Origin: Bin34 sp963422415
GTDB lineage: Bacteria; Chloroflexota; Anaerolineae; Caldilineales; Caldilineaceae
Assembly (NCBI GenBank): GCA_963422415.1
Contig: OY729430.1
Location: 310,001-374,000, forward strand
Length of the DNA: 64,000 nt
Direction: 5' to 3'
The first letter of the stretch is position 1. Each line of letters opens with the position of its first letter. The translations under genes were made by a program, and so were the position numbers. The notes beneath the pieces are model-generated. The model was not told where the DNA came from. It ran no database searches and was given only the letters and a program-made list of their open reading frames with translations. This document shows positions 27,287-37,979 of the stretch, piece by piece.

Positions 27287-29245
27287 ATGCATACAAGTCC
27301 CCATTTGCGCATTCATCCCCTCGCTACGGGCCAGGTGCGCTGGCAGGGTGGATTTTGGGGAGAGCGTTTCGCGCTGTGCCACAATTCGGCCCTGGAGGCC
27401 ATGGAACGCATTTTGTGGGAGACCCCTCACGGGGCTTCGCTGCACAATTTTGACAAGGCGGCGGGCAAGATGTCGGGCGCCCACGAAGGCACCTTCTGGA
27501 GCGACGGAGACTGCTACAAGTGGATGGAGGCCCTGACGCACGTATACGGCGTCACGCGGGATGAAGCCATTCGAGTCAAGCTCGAAACCCTCATTGGCAA
27601 GATCGCGGATGCGCAGGAGGACGACGGATACATCTGTACACAGATCCAGTTGACGGACAAGCGACGCTGGGAAAGCCTGCGCCATCACGAGCTATACAAC
27701 ATGGGCCACCTCATGACGGCGGCGGCCACGCACCATCGCGTCACCGCCGCCACGACCTTCCTGGACGTGGCGCGCAAGCTGGGGGACTACCTGCACGGGA
27801 TTTTCGCGCCGCGGCCGCCCGCATTGGCGCACTTCGGATTCAACCCCTCCCAGATCATGGGGCTGGTCGACCTGTATCGGACCACCGGTGTCACGCGCTA
27901 TCTGGATCTGGCAGTCTTGTTCGTGGATATGCGTGGATCCCGGCGCGGCGGCACGGACCTGAATCAGAGCCTCATGCCCTTGCGCCAGGAGACTTCGGCG
28001 GTGGGCCATGCGGTGACGGCGGCCTACCTGTACGGTGGCGCCACCGACTTGCTGGCCGAACGCACGGACCCAGCCCTGCAAAGCGCCTTGGAAGCCATAT
28101 GGAACAACGTGATCCACTCCAAGATGTATGTCACGGGTGGCACATCGGCCCTGCACTTTGGCGTTTCCATGCGTCCGGAGCTGTTTCACCAGTCCGGCGG
28201 AGACGGATCCAAGGCCGCGCGGCCGCGGGCCCAGCGCACGGAGGTGCACGAGGCCTATGGCCTGGAATACCAGCTGCCCAACGCCACGGCCTACAACGAG
28301 ACCTGTGCCAACATTGCCCAAGCCATGTGGGCGTTGCGCATGCTGCGATTGAGCGGCACGGCGCACTATGCAGACAACATGGAACTGATCCTGTTCAACA
28401 GCATGCTGTCCGGCATGAGTCTGGACGGCCTCCGCTTCTGCTACACGAATCCCCTGCGCTGGTATGGGGAAGACCATGTGATGCTGAGCCAAGACTATCT
28501 CGAACGATGGGCGGACTTCCACTGCTATTGCTGCCCTCCCAGCGTGTTGCGCACCCTGGCGTCGCTGCATGAATGGGCCTACGGCCAGGCAGACCAGGAA
28601 CTGTGGGTCTTCCTCTACGGTTCCAGCGAAGCCCAGTGTCACGTGGGCGGCGATCGTGAACTCCACATACGGCAAGAGACCGACTATCCTTGGGACGGCG
28701 TCGTGACGCTGCACGTGCTGGACGCCCCTGCGATCCCCATTTCCATCCATCTCCGGATCCCGGGCTGGGCCGCGGGCGCCGTCGTGACCGTGAACGACGA
28801 GGTGAAGGAATCGGCCGAGGCGGGGACCTTCCATCCATGCCGCCGCCCGTGGAGTGCGGGGGATCGCATTCACCTGCAACTGCCCTTGCCCGTGCGCCGC
28901 ATTGGTGCGCATCCCAAGTTGGAAGAAGTCCGAAATCATGTGGCCTTCGCCCGCGGGCCGCTGGTGTACTGTGCCGAAACCGCAGACATGGAGGATGTCG
29001 ACACCATCACGGAATTGTACGTTGCCCGCTCGACGGATCTGCAGCCTTGCCGGGAGTCAGGGGCGCTGGGGGACGTGGTCACCCTGCAGGGACAGGGCCT
29101 GCGCCTGCCCGGATCGCCCGTGGCGCTGTACGAGGAGATCCGGGCTGCCGAACCGCAGCCAGTTCCACTTACCCTTGTTCCCTACTATGCATGGAACAAT
29201 CGCGGGCGCGGCCAGATGAGTGTCTGGCTCCCTCTGTTGCATTGA
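27287..29245 (+). CDS. Glycoside hydrolase family 127 (beta-L-arabinofuranosidase-like)
   Basis: A 652-residue cytoplasmic enzyme that probably releases beta-L-arabinofuranose from imported oligosaccharides. Family landmarks are ELYNMGHL (135-142), NETC (337-340) and HCYCCPP (412-418). In the characterised family member HypBA1 a Glu-Cys-Cys-Cys set binds zinc and one Cys is the nucleophile. Here E338, C340, C415 and C416 fit that set, so the active site appears intact. Length (650) is normal. There is no signal peptide, in keeping with hydrolysis after uptake. It is the last gene of the 23905-29245 operon. An inverted repeat with one mismatch (29252-29277) follows the stop and may be its terminator. 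Confidence 0.85.
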   Translation: MHTSPHLRIHPLATGQVRWQGGFWGERFALCHNSALEAMERILWETPHGASLHNFDKAAGKMSGAHEGTFWSDGDCYKWMEALTHVYGVTRDEAIRVKLETLIGKIADAQEDDGYICTQIQLTDKRRWESLRHHELYNMGHLMTAAATHHRVTAATTFLDVARKLGDYLHGIFAPRPPALAHFGFNPSQIMGLVDLYRTTGVTRYLDLAVLFVDMRGSRRGGTDLNQSLMPLRQETSAVGHAVTAAYLYGGATDLLAERTDPALQSALEAIWNNVIHSKMYVTGGTSALHFGVSMRPELFHQSGGDGSKAARPRAQRTEVHEAYGLEYQLPNATAYNETCANIAQAMWALRMLRLSGTAHYADNMELILFNSMLSGMSLDGLRFCYTNPLRWYGEDHVMLSQDYLERWADFHCYCCPPSVLRTLASLHEWAYGQADQELWVFLYGSSEAQCHVGGDRELHIRQETDYPWDGVVTLHVLDAPAIPISIHLRIPGWAAGAVVTVNDEVKESAEAGTFHPCRRPWSAGDRIHLQLPLPVRRIGAHPKLEEVRNHVAFARGPLVYCAETADMEDVDTITELYVARSTDLQPCRESGALGDVVTLQGQGLRLPGSPVALYEEIRAAEPQPVPLTLVPYYAWNNRGRGQMSVWLPLLH

Positions 29246-29251
29246 AGACTC

Positions 29252-29277
29252 CCCCGGCATTCCGAGGAACGCCGGGG
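29252..29277 (+). terminator. Possible terminator after the GH127 gene
   Basis: CCCCGGCATTCC (29252-29263) pairs with GGAACGCCGGGG (29266-29277) with one mismatch. No T-run follows, so intrinsic function is uncertain. Confidence 0.4.
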
Positions 29278-29414
29278 CGGGGCCTGACACGCGATCCCAG
29301 CGCTTGCGCCCCCACTTTCTAACAATATGCAAACACAATCTCCGCCGCTTTTGTTGTAGATTGTCATCGTGCGCTGACACACGACCCTGCGCAGCGCTTG
29401 CAGACAGGTCATTC

Positions 29415-29444
29415 TTGACTTTTCCTGCTGGCGGTACGTATGAT
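29415..29444 (+). promoter_or_regulatory. groESL promoter
   Basis: TTGACT (29415-29420), an 18-nt spacer and TATGAT (29439-29444). Transcription would start just before the CIRCE operator. Confidence 0.7.
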
Positions 29445-29451
29445 TCGAAGG

Positions 29452-29478
29452 TTGGCGCTCTGCTAGACAGAGTGCTAC
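29452..29478 (+). promoter_or_regulatory. CIRCE operator (HrcA binding site)
   Basis: TTGGCGCTC, nine nt, GAGTGCTAC. This matches the CIRCE consensus TTAGCACTC-N9-GAGTGCTAA at 7 of 9 and 8 of 9 positions with the exact spacer. It overlaps the expected start of transcription of groESL, implying heat-shock repression by HrcA, which is not encoded in this window. Confidence 0.8.
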
Positions 29479-29541
29479 CGGCCGGTGTCAGACCTGCACG
29501 GGACGACATGGAAAGGTTCGCAATTCATAAGGAGTGATGGA

Positions 29542-29829
29542 ATGAATCTAAAGCCGTTGGGGGACCGCATCGTGGTCCAGCCTTCAGAGGGCGAAGAGCA
29601 GACCTCTTCCGGCATTTTCCTGCCTGAAACGGCCAAGGAAAAGCCGCAGGAAGGGATGGTCGTGGCGATTGGCCCGGGCGCTCGCGACGACGAGGGCAAG
29701 CGCATCCCGATGGATGTGGCTGTCGACGACAAGGTGTTGTACGCCAAGTACTCCGGCACGACCATCAAGGTCGATGGCCAGGAGATTCTGATTCTCAAGG
29801 AATCCGATGTGCTGGCCATTGTGGCCTAA
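29542..29829 (+). CDS. groES: Co-chaperonin GroES
   Basis: A 95-residue co-chaperonin that caps the GroEL cage. It starts MNLKPLGDRIVV and contains the mobile loop EEQTSSGIFLPETAKEKPQ (about 17-36) and the conserved VLYAKYSGT and KESDVLAIV ends. ATG 29542 is preceded by AAGGAG. An in-frame upstream codon at 29485 only adds leader sequence that overlaps the control region. The gene is 52 nt upstream of groEL, in the usual order, and lies under the CIRCE-controlled promoter. Confidence 0.97.
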   Translation: MNLKPLGDRIVVQPSEGEEQTSSGIFLPETAKEKPQEGMVVAIGPGARDDEGKRIPMDVAVDDKVLYAKYSGTTIKVDGQEILILKESDVLAIVA

Positions 29830-29881
29830 GTGAATCCACCCGCTACAGAAGCTACACAATCAAGAAGGAACGATCAAGCAA

Positions 29882-31519
<1,638 letters not shown>

Positions 31520-31554
31520 TCGCCGTCCGCCGCGTGGCAACAGACACAAGAGAG

Positions 31555-31583
31555 AGAGGGGAGCTGGCAGCTCCCCTCTTTTT
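31555..31583 (+). terminator. Intrinsic terminator of groESL
   Basis: An 11-bp stem (31555-31565 with 31569-31579), loop GGC, followed directly by a T-run. Confidence 0.9.
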
Positions 31584-32249
31584 GTATGCCAGTGAGCCAA
31601 GCTCGGCCTTGGCTACGTTGAACAACAGGGAAGCATGGCAAGGCCGGACTCTTTTGGGCTCTTTCCGGTTTTTCCGCTTCCCCTCCGTGTCTCATGCAGG
31701 ACCCGGGGCGCCACAGAGTGCATGAATGCAGCAGCCTAATTGATGGGGCTCGTAGCCGTACACCGCAGCGGTAGCCCTGCCTTGCCGGATGGCAATGACG
31801 GCTTTCAGCCCGTACCCAAGGAAAATCGCCGTCATGGCGCTCTCATCGTTGATTCATACCATGCCTGTACAGACGCCTATTTGCCCAGAGCATGTCGAAG
31901 AGAGATTGCGGGGCGCTCTTCGCTCTTGCCACAGAGAGCCAAAATCTCCGGCAACCCCCATTTGCGAACCACATCGGTCAAAGACTTGGTCCATTCCCCA
32001 TCGGTCCAGACAGCGCGCGCACCGTCACTCCCGCAACCCAGCCTGCGCCTGTTGTTGGCAACAGGCCGGTCCGATGCAAGATCGCAGTGGCCACGGATTG
32101 CCCCTCCCGACAGGTTCCAAGACCATCCCCGGAATCCTTGGGTTGCCTTTCCGTCAATGAAGATAGGTCGGCTTTCTGCTACAATGTACTCTGTAGGATC
32201 TTGTTGTGCTTGCTGTAATCTTTGAGATGATGATCATGGCTGGTGGAAA
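31584..32249. other. Gene-free stretch (666 nt)
   Basis: No supported gene. TACAAT at 32180-32185 is a plausible -10 element for the next gene, without a clear -35. Confidence 0.4.
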
Positions 32250-33572
32250 ATGAGGAAGGAGTATATGCAGGGAAAGAGTTATTCGCTGCGGCTGGGTTTT
32301 GTGGCCTTGGTCGTGGTTCTCGTTTTTGGCGCATTGGGAAGTTTGTCCCTAGCCAAAGATGCGTTTGACGATGACTATACGGATTGTCCGGCAAGCACCC
32401 GACTGGCCGCGTTGGACGGTTTGACCATTGATCGGACGGACGAAGACGATGAAATTCGGGTCTCTTGGAATGAGTTGTCGCCAAATACGTTGAGAACTCT
32501 TGGAAATAACGGGTACAAGGCGCGTCTTACCATTATTGTGGATAAAAAGGACGGTGAGGATCCCAAAGAGCATCATGTGGCGCTGGGCGACAAAAGCAAG
32601 ACCTTTGATGGAATCGAATTCACCAAAGAATTGGAAGTTTCCGTGGCCATGACCTTGGGCGACCACGTCATCAGCGACATTGTGGAGACTGATTTCACCT
32701 CAGGCATGCCCGCCCCCAGTTTCTCGACTTCGATCATGGTGTCATCGACCGATGATGGGGAGGTAGATGGGGAGGCGTTTGCTGTCGTCGGACCCTCAAA
32801 GGTGTCCGAGGCAGGAGGAAAATTCTATTATCTGGGCTTCAACGACTTGTTTGACAATTGGTATGTCCTCGATAAAGGCACTGATCCCATTCTCACTAGT
32901 CCTGTCAACCCGAAGTTCCGGGTTGGTCTGAACCATGGGGCTGGGGATCTCGTCGCCGATGACGCCGATTTTGAGCACTACCGGATCGTCATCGAGGATT
33001 CAAAGGGTGATCTTCTGGGGTTCCAGGCCAGGACCGTGGAGAGCGCATCCACCTATAAGGGCCGCAGGATCACGTTCGGCGCTACCGGTACAGATTACGG
33101 GTACGGAGAGGACGGGTCAGCTAACCCTGGCTTGGGCTACTTCACGAACATTCGATTGTCCAATCAGGTGCGTAAAGATGCTGTTGATCCTTATTTTGTA
33201 AACCACGAGGGTCCCGACTCTCCAAAAGACTCTTCCTATGGGAACGTAGATATATTCAATAATCCGAGCAAGATAACGCCCAGAGTAGGTCTGTACGCTG
33301 AGCCACCGATGGAGCATTTCGACTTTGCGAAGGATATATTTGAGAAGGATGGCCTCTACACCATAAAGGCTTGGGCCGAAGACGAGGATGACGTTCGCAT
33401 TAGTCCGCAGGCATCCATTGTTCTGTCTGTCCGGGAACAGGGTAAAAAATCGCCGACGAAGTATCAGGGTTATAACAACGAAGGCATCAGGACATGGGGC
33501 GAAAGCGATAATACTGCTGGTGCCTCGTTGATGTTATTCGGATTTTCCATTGAGGACGAGGACGACGACTAG
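32250..33572 (+). CDS. Secreted acidic beta-rich protein of unknown function (unit A)
   Basis: A 440-residue protein with an N-terminal signal (hydrophobic core about 16-34, ending SLSLA) and a strongly acidic mature part that ends in EDEDDD. I recognise no family. The pattern of alternating hydrophobic strands, with HYRIVIEDSKG and FRVGLNHG, suggests two or more beta-sandwich (FN3-like) modules with a linker between them. The protein at 40280 has the same layout and a matching HYRVTVTDGNG segment, so the two are probably distant paralogues. ATG 32265 is an alternative start, since AAGGAG lies just before it but only 3 nt away. It is followed after 40 nt by a tiny conserved peptide gene and then a terminator, making a compact transcription unit. 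Confidence 0.65.
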   Translation: MRKEYMQGKSYSLRLGFVALVVVLVFGALGSLSLAKDAFDDDYTDCPASTRLAALDGLTIDRTDEDDEIRVSWNELSPNTLRTLGNNGYKARLTIIVDKKDGEDPKEHHVALGDKSKTFDGIEFTKELEVSVAMTLGDHVISDIVETDFTSGMPAPSFSTSIMVSSTDDGEVDGEAFAVVGPSKVSEAGGKFYYLGFNDLFDNWYVLDKGTDPILTSPVNPKFRVGLNHGAGDLVADDADFEHYRIVIEDSKGDLLGFQARTVESASTYKGRRITFGATGTDYGYGEDGSANPGLGYFTNIRLSNQVRKDAVDPYFVNHEGPDSPKDSSYGNVDIFNNPSKITPRVGLYAEPPMEHFDFAKDIFEKDGLYTIKAWAEDEDDVRISPQASIVLSVREQGKKSPTKYQGYNNEGIRTWGESDNTAGASLMLFGFSIEDEDDD

Positions 33573-33612
33573 TTGGTTTGTGGGGGGTCCCCCTGCGCAG
33601 AGGAGCAAGATT

Positions 33613-33714
33613 GTGAAGTGGACTGTACCGGTTGTCGGCAGGCTTGAAGTTTCCACCACTGCCCGCGGCAGTGGGCCTTGTCCCGATGGGGACGGAGGCT
33701 CGGAGGCCACGTAG
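33613..33714 (+). CDS. 33-residue conserved peptide, lasso-leader-like (unit A)
   Basis: GTG start with AGGAG seven nt upstream, TAG stop. The product begins MKWTVPVVGRLEV and ends RGSGPCPDGDGGSEAT. The peptide at 41564 shares the 15-residue block RGSGPCPDGDGGSEA exactly, though 11 of its 15 codons differ, so selection acts on the protein. W3, P6, V8, L11, V13, T16 and G19 stand at +3, +5, +8, +10, +13 and +16 from the Trp, as I recall for paeninodin-type lasso leaders. With Thr at -2 the core would start at R18 and the acidic ring acceptor would be D8 of the core. No lasso cyclase or protease is in the window, so function is inference; the gene call itself is well supported. Confidence 0.75.
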   Translation: MKWTVPVVGRLEVSTTARGSGPCPDGDGGSEAT

Positions 33715-33742
33715 CCTTTCGCCAGCATAGAAGGTTTTAATT

Positions 33743-33778
33743 GAAACACCCCTCCGGTTGGAGGGGTGTTTCTTTCTT
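33743..33778 (+). terminator. Terminator of unit A
   Basis: A 13-bp perfect stem (33743-33755 with 33760-33772), GGTT loop, then a T-rich tail. Confidence 0.85.
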
Positions 33779-34331
33779 GTGCAGCGCTGGCAGAGGACAG
33801 ACGGAATGACCCTGTACCGCAGAGCAATGGTGTGGCCCTGTTCCGAACATCAAGCTGGTTGACCATTCAGTCTATATGGTCAAAACCTTGCGCCGCTTTG
33901 CACGACTTGGGAGAACGGCACAGAGTCTGACGCCGGGGTACGGCGATGGACGCCAAATCTCATGAGGTCACGGCCATCCTGGAATGGCTGAGGTAGCTAA
34001 TCCTGCAGATATGCATCATGAGACGATGGATCGGAGACCCCGTGCAGAAGCGGACCTGTCTGCCATCGACTGGACGCGGAGAGGAACCCTACTCTGGGCC
34101 CCTCCCGTGATCCTGCTCCGCAACGTCAGTCCGAGCTCCTGATCCGGCATCTGAAGTTCCTTGATCCGCTTGAAGCCGGGTCCTGAGGCTACAATACCCC
34201 ATGACATATGGACGAACGGCCGTTTTGTCACAAGCGGTTGGTAGGGCCTAGGAGCCTTTTGTACACCGCGGGAACCCATACCAATGTGTACTTTCCATGA
34301 TGTATGCAGGAACCGATGAGGAAATCACTTG
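33779..34331. other. Leader region of recA, no gene seen
   Basis: About 550 nt. TACAAT at 34190-34195 is a possible -10 for recA. I could not identify a LexA-type operator with confidence. Confidence 0.4.
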
Positions 34332-35363
34332 ATGAGCAAAAAAAACGACAAGAAGGTCGATGCTGTCCTTGACTCCACTCTCAAGGGTCTGGAGCGTAGA
34401 TTCGGCGCAGGCATAGTCATGCGTCTGGGCGATGCCGAAGCCTTGGACGTGGAAGCCATTCCCACGGGCAGTCTGTCGTTGGACATTGCCGCAGGCATCG
34501 GGGGCGTGCCCACGGGGCGCATCATCGAAATATACGGGATGGAAAGTTCGGGCAAGACCACGCTCTGCCTGCATATCATTGCCGAAGCCCAGAAATTGGG
34601 GCATATCTGCGGCTTTGTGGATGTGGAGCACGCCATAGATCCCGAATATGCCAAGCGCATCGGGGTGGATGTAGACAACCTCTACGTGTCACAGCCGGAC
34701 ACGGCGGAACAGGCTCTGGAGGTGACCGAAAGCCTGATTAGCTCTGGGACCATGAAGGTGGTGGTGGTGGACAGCGTGGCCGCGCTGGTGCCCCGGTCCG
34801 AAATCGAGGGCGAAATGGGAGACTCGCATGTAGGCCTGCAGGCCCGCCTGATGAGCCAGGCCTTGCGCAAGATTACGGGACCCGTGAGCTCCAGTGGCAC
34901 CGCCCTGATCTTCACCAACCAGATCCGGCAGAAGATCGGAGTCATGTTTGGCAACCCGGATACCACCTCGGGAGGCATGGCGCTCAAGTTCTATGCCAGC
35001 ATGCGTCTGGAGACTCGGCGTTTGCAGGCTCTGAAGGAAGGCAACGTGGTGGTGGGCAACCACACCCGGGTCTCTGTCCGCAAGAACAAGGTGGCGCCCC
35101 CCTTCCGACAGGCCGAGTTTGACATTATGTACAATAAGGGCATTGATGCCGTGAGCGACATCCTGGACTTGGCGGAGGAGTACGATTTCGTGGAAAAACG
35201 GGGGTCGTATTATCGCCATGACGGTGCCATGCTGGGGCAGGGACGCGCTTCTGCGGTGAGAGCCTTGGAGGGTCAACCGGAACTGGTGCTGTTGCTGCGG
35301 AACGCCATCATGGAAAAGGCGGGATTCGCGACGCCCGCGGCGGCCGCAGAGGCGGCTGCGTAA
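34332..35363 (+). CDS. recA: RecA recombinase
   Basis: A 343-residue DNA recombinase for homologous recombination and the SOS response. Walker A is GMESSGKT (69-76), where most RecAs have Pro at the second position. VDVEHAIDPEYAKRIG matches the MAW region, with an Asp-Val in place of the usual Asp-Ala. VVVDSVAAL is Walker B, and IFTNQIRQKIGVMFGNPD spans loop 2. The C-terminus is short and Ala-rich. ATG 34332 is preceded by GAGG at 34318-34321, with a TTG codon just before it that could also initiate. recA, rny and spoVS follow each other on one strand, an order also known from Bacillus. Confidence 0.97.
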   Translation: MSKKNDKKVDAVLDSTLKGLERRFGAGIVMRLGDAEALDVEAIPTGSLSLDIAAGIGGVPTGRIIEIYGMESSGKTTLCLHIIAEAQKLGHICGFVDVEHAIDPEYAKRIGVDVDNLYVSQPDTAEQALEVTESLISSGTMKVVVVDSVAALVPRSEIEGEMGDSHVGLQARLMSQALRKITGPVSSSGTALIFTNQIRQKIGVMFGNPDTTSGGMALKFYASMRLETRRLQALKEGNVVVGNHTRVSVRKNKVAPPFRQAEFDIMYNKGIDAVSDILDLAEEYDFVEKRGSYYRHDGAMLGQGRASAVRALEGQPELVLLLRNAIMEKAGFATPAAAAEAAA

Positions 35364-35559
35364 GCGTTTCTCGGCCGGACTTTGAGGTTCCTGCTTGTGT
35401 CCACGGGCCAAGAGCAGGATGTAGACAACTGGTTTTTCTCTCTTTATTCTCGCTCCCGATGCATTGGCAAGCGAATGCAGACGCGCGGCGTGCCGTCGAG
35501 CCTTGGGTGCAAGGCTGATCGGATCCTGATCGGATCCGGTGCAGTCAGCAGGTATTTCC

Positions 35560-37140
35560 ATGGACAGCAGCAGTATCTTTCTTGTATTGGGCTTGGCCCT
35601 GGGTCTTCTCGTGGGCGGCACCGTGGGAGCTACGGTCTTCTTCCGCCGCGGTCGCGAGGTGCGCGACATTGGCGAGGAAAACATCAGAGCCAACATCAGA
35701 CTCGCGAAAGAGGCCTGGGAAAAGGAACAGGCTCGCAAGGAAGCCGAGATGGAGCGGGAGCGATCTGCCTTTCAAAAGCAGATGCGCGTGGAGCAACTGG
35801 AGCGGGAACGAGAGTGGAAAGCCGAACGGGCCGAGTGGAAGCGGGAATACGGCAACCAGGACCGGAGCCTGCAGGATCGCAAGAAGCGCCTGCAGCGAGT
35901 GGAGAACGATCTGGCCCACCGAGAACAGACCGTGGCCGCGAGCCTGAAAGACCTGGCCCAGAAGGAAGGGGAACTGGAATCCGCCCATGAACGACAGATG
36001 CAGGAACTGGAGCGCATTGCACAGCTGACGCGCGCCGAGGCCCGCGCCAACTTGCTGGCGGAAGTGGAGCAAGGCGCCCGGCAAGACGTCGTCAGAGTGG
36101 TTCGCGACATTGAAGCCCAGACTCAGCAGATCGCCGATCAGAGGGCCCGGGAGATCATCTCCCTCTCCTTGGAAAGGGTCGCCAGCGACCATGTGGCCGA
36201 GCAGGTGGTGTCCATGGTCTCGTTGCCCAGCGATGAGATGAAGGGCCGCATCATTGGCAGGCAGGGACGCAACATCCGTTCCATTGAGCAGGCCTTGGGC
36301 GTGGACATCGTGGTAGATGACACCCCCGAGTCCATTGTCATTTCCTGCTTTGACCCAGTGCGCCGGGAGATTGCGCGCATGGCGCTCTCGGTCTTGGTGC
36401 GGGATGGCCGCATTCATCCCACCCGCATTGAAAAGGAAGTTGGCAAGGCCACCGCCGCCGTGGAGGAGACCATCATGGACGCGGGTCAGCAGGCCTTGCT
36501 GGAGACAGGCATTCCCGGACTGCATCGGGAGCTGCAGAAACTGTTGGGCAGATTGAAGTTCCGCACCAGCTATGGACAGAATCAGCTGTACCATGCCATC
36601 GAGACGGCCCATCTGGCGGCCATGATCGCCGAGGAGCTGCATGGGGATGTACAGTCCGCCCGCATGGGCGGACTGCTGCATGACATTGGCAAGGCGGTCA
36701 CCCATGAAGTGGAAGGTCCACATGCCATTGTAGGGGCCAGCATTGCCCGCAAATATGGCATCAACCAAAAGGTCGCCAACTGCATTGAAGCGCATCATCA
36801 CGAAGTGGAGATGGCCAGCATGGAGGCGGTGATTGTTGCCACGGCAGATGCCGTGAGCGGAGCCAGGCCGGGGGCCAGACGCATCTCGGTGGAGAACTAT
36901 TACCAGCGTATTCGAGAACTGGAGGATGTGGCTGCGGAGTATGAAGAGGTGAGCCAGGCGTATGCGCTGCAGGCAGGTCGAGAGCTGAGGGTGTTGGTGA
37001 AACCGCATCAGATTGATGATCGAGGTTGCGTCGATCTGAGCGAAGCCATTGCGGACCAGATCCACGACACATTGCAGTATCCGGGCCAGATCAAGGTCAC
37101 GGTGATTCGGGAGTCCCGTTCCGAAGCGATAGCCATGTAA
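35560..37140 (+). CDS. rny: Ribonuclease Y
   Basis: A 526-residue membrane-anchored endoribonuclease that starts mRNA decay. An N-terminal membrane helix (about 4-25) is followed by a long Glu/Arg-rich coiled coil (about 35-200). A KH RNA-binding domain contains MKGRIIGRQGRNIRS, and the HD phosphohydrolase domain contains LLHDIGKA and EAHHHE. The C-terminal family domain ends ITVIRESRSEAIAM-like (VTVIRESRSEAIAM). All key motifs are intact. ATG 35560 gives the standard short N-terminus; GTG 35539 would add 7 residues. It lies between recA and spoVS. Confidence 0.96.
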   Translation: MDSSSIFLVLGLALGLLVGGTVGATVFFRRGREVRDIGEENIRANIRLAKEAWEKEQARKEAEMERERSAFQKQMRVEQLEREREWKAERAEWKREYGNQDRSLQDRKKRLQRVENDLAHREQTVAASLKDLAQKEGELESAHERQMQELERIAQLTRAEARANLLAEVEQGARQDVVRVVRDIEAQTQQIADQRAREIISLSLERVASDHVAEQVVSMVSLPSDEMKGRIIGRQGRNIRSIEQALGVDIVVDDTPESIVISCFDPVRREIARMALSVLVRDGRIHPTRIEKEVGKATAAVEETIMDAGQQALLETGIPGLHRELQKLLGRLKFRTSYGQNQLYHAIETAHLAAMIAEELHGDVQSARMGGLLHDIGKAVTHEVEGPHAIVGASIARKYGINQKVANCIEAHHHEVEMASMEAVIVATADAVSGARPGARRISVENYYQRIRELEDVAAEYEEVSQAYALQAGRELRVLVKPHQIDDRGCVDLSEAIADQIHDTLQYPGQIKVTVIRESRSEAIAM

Positions 37141-37306
37141 GTCCGGCCCTGCCCTGCATGGGGGCTTCCCATGCCACTGCCACAAAACAAAACCGCCGGT
37201 CACACGTCCTGTATTGACAGGCTGCAACCCCTAAGGCTCCTTTTGCGTGTCCTGGACAGGCCGCAGGACAATGCCTTCACTACACCACTGCATCGAGACA
37301 GCAACC

Positions 37307-37666
37307 ATGGCGAATGTCATTCGAGTGTCCGCAAAGTCCCGTTCCACTGCCGTGGCAGGAGCCGTGGCAGGGATCATGCGCGAGGAGGGATATGCGGAAA
37401 TGAAGGCCATCGGGGCCAGCGCGGTGAATCAGTCCATCAAGGCGTTGGCGATCACCCGCAGCTATCTGAAAGAAGACAACATTGACATAGCTGCCGTACC
37501 CAGCTTCACGGAAGTCATAATCGAAGGCACGGAGCGGACTGCAGTGCATATGGCCATCTACAGACAGACGGATCTAATTGCTTCGGACCAGCTGAGAAAG
37601 GACCCGGAAGACAGATCGAACATGCACAAGGATCGGGTCCAGGACCCCATCACCATCTCAGTGTAA
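37307..37666 (+). CDS. spoVS: SpoVS-family protein
   Basis: A 119-residue small alpha/beta protein of the stage V sporulation S family, nucleic-acid-binding (Alba-like) regulators that also occur in many non-spore-formers. The core (1-86) has the family signature VIRVSAKSRSTAVAGAVAG and GASAVNQSIKALAITRSYL. A charged tail of about 30 residues extends beyond the usual 86-residue length. ATG 37307 was chosen because the family starts here; upstream in-frame codons add no conserved sequence. Its place after recA and rny matches the Bacillus order, where ymdB intervenes. Confidence 0.93.
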   Translation: MANVIRVSAKSRSTAVAGAVAGIMREEGYAEMKAIGASAVNQSIKALAITRSYLKEDNIDIAAVPSFTEVIIEGTERTAVHMAIYRQTDLIASDQLRKDPEDRSNMHKDRVQDPITISV

Positions 37667-37979
37667 ACAGAGGGTGCAAGTCCCTTCGGGCCGGATCGTC
37701 AGGCCATATCGCCTAGTGGCAAGGGGCGAGCGTATATGGAGACCGTTGCAGATGCTTAAGGGTCCCGACTGAAGTGCAGCTCCCCTGTACCCTAGGGTGC
37801 CCCTCTTGGCAGCGTCTGCTTGAATGTCCCAATGACGATCCTAGAGCTCTGTCCCTGGGAGAACTGGGAAATGTCACATGTCGGAACTCTGGATATCCGA
37901 TATCATCTGCTGGGCAAGCCAATTCCCTGATCCTGCTCTTTGCACCCTTGATCCTGTGCCTATTTGCTGCCGCGGTATC
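37667..37979. other. Gene-free stretch between spoVS and the orphan binding protein
   Basis: 313 nt with no supported gene. A frame in register with the next gene runs back to 37878 but encodes no conserved sequence. Confidence 0.4.

Noticed and set aside
33876..33965. 29-codon frame after unit A containing GYGDG
   Set aside because: It lacks a ribosome site and the Trp/Pro/Thr leader pattern, and lies beyond the unit A terminator; no second copy found.
37672..37745. Stretch with GGTGCAAGTCCC-like text, checked as a possible structured RNA or intron end
   Set aside because: No domain V-like hairpin, no intron-encoded protein and no tRNA fold could be drawn from it.
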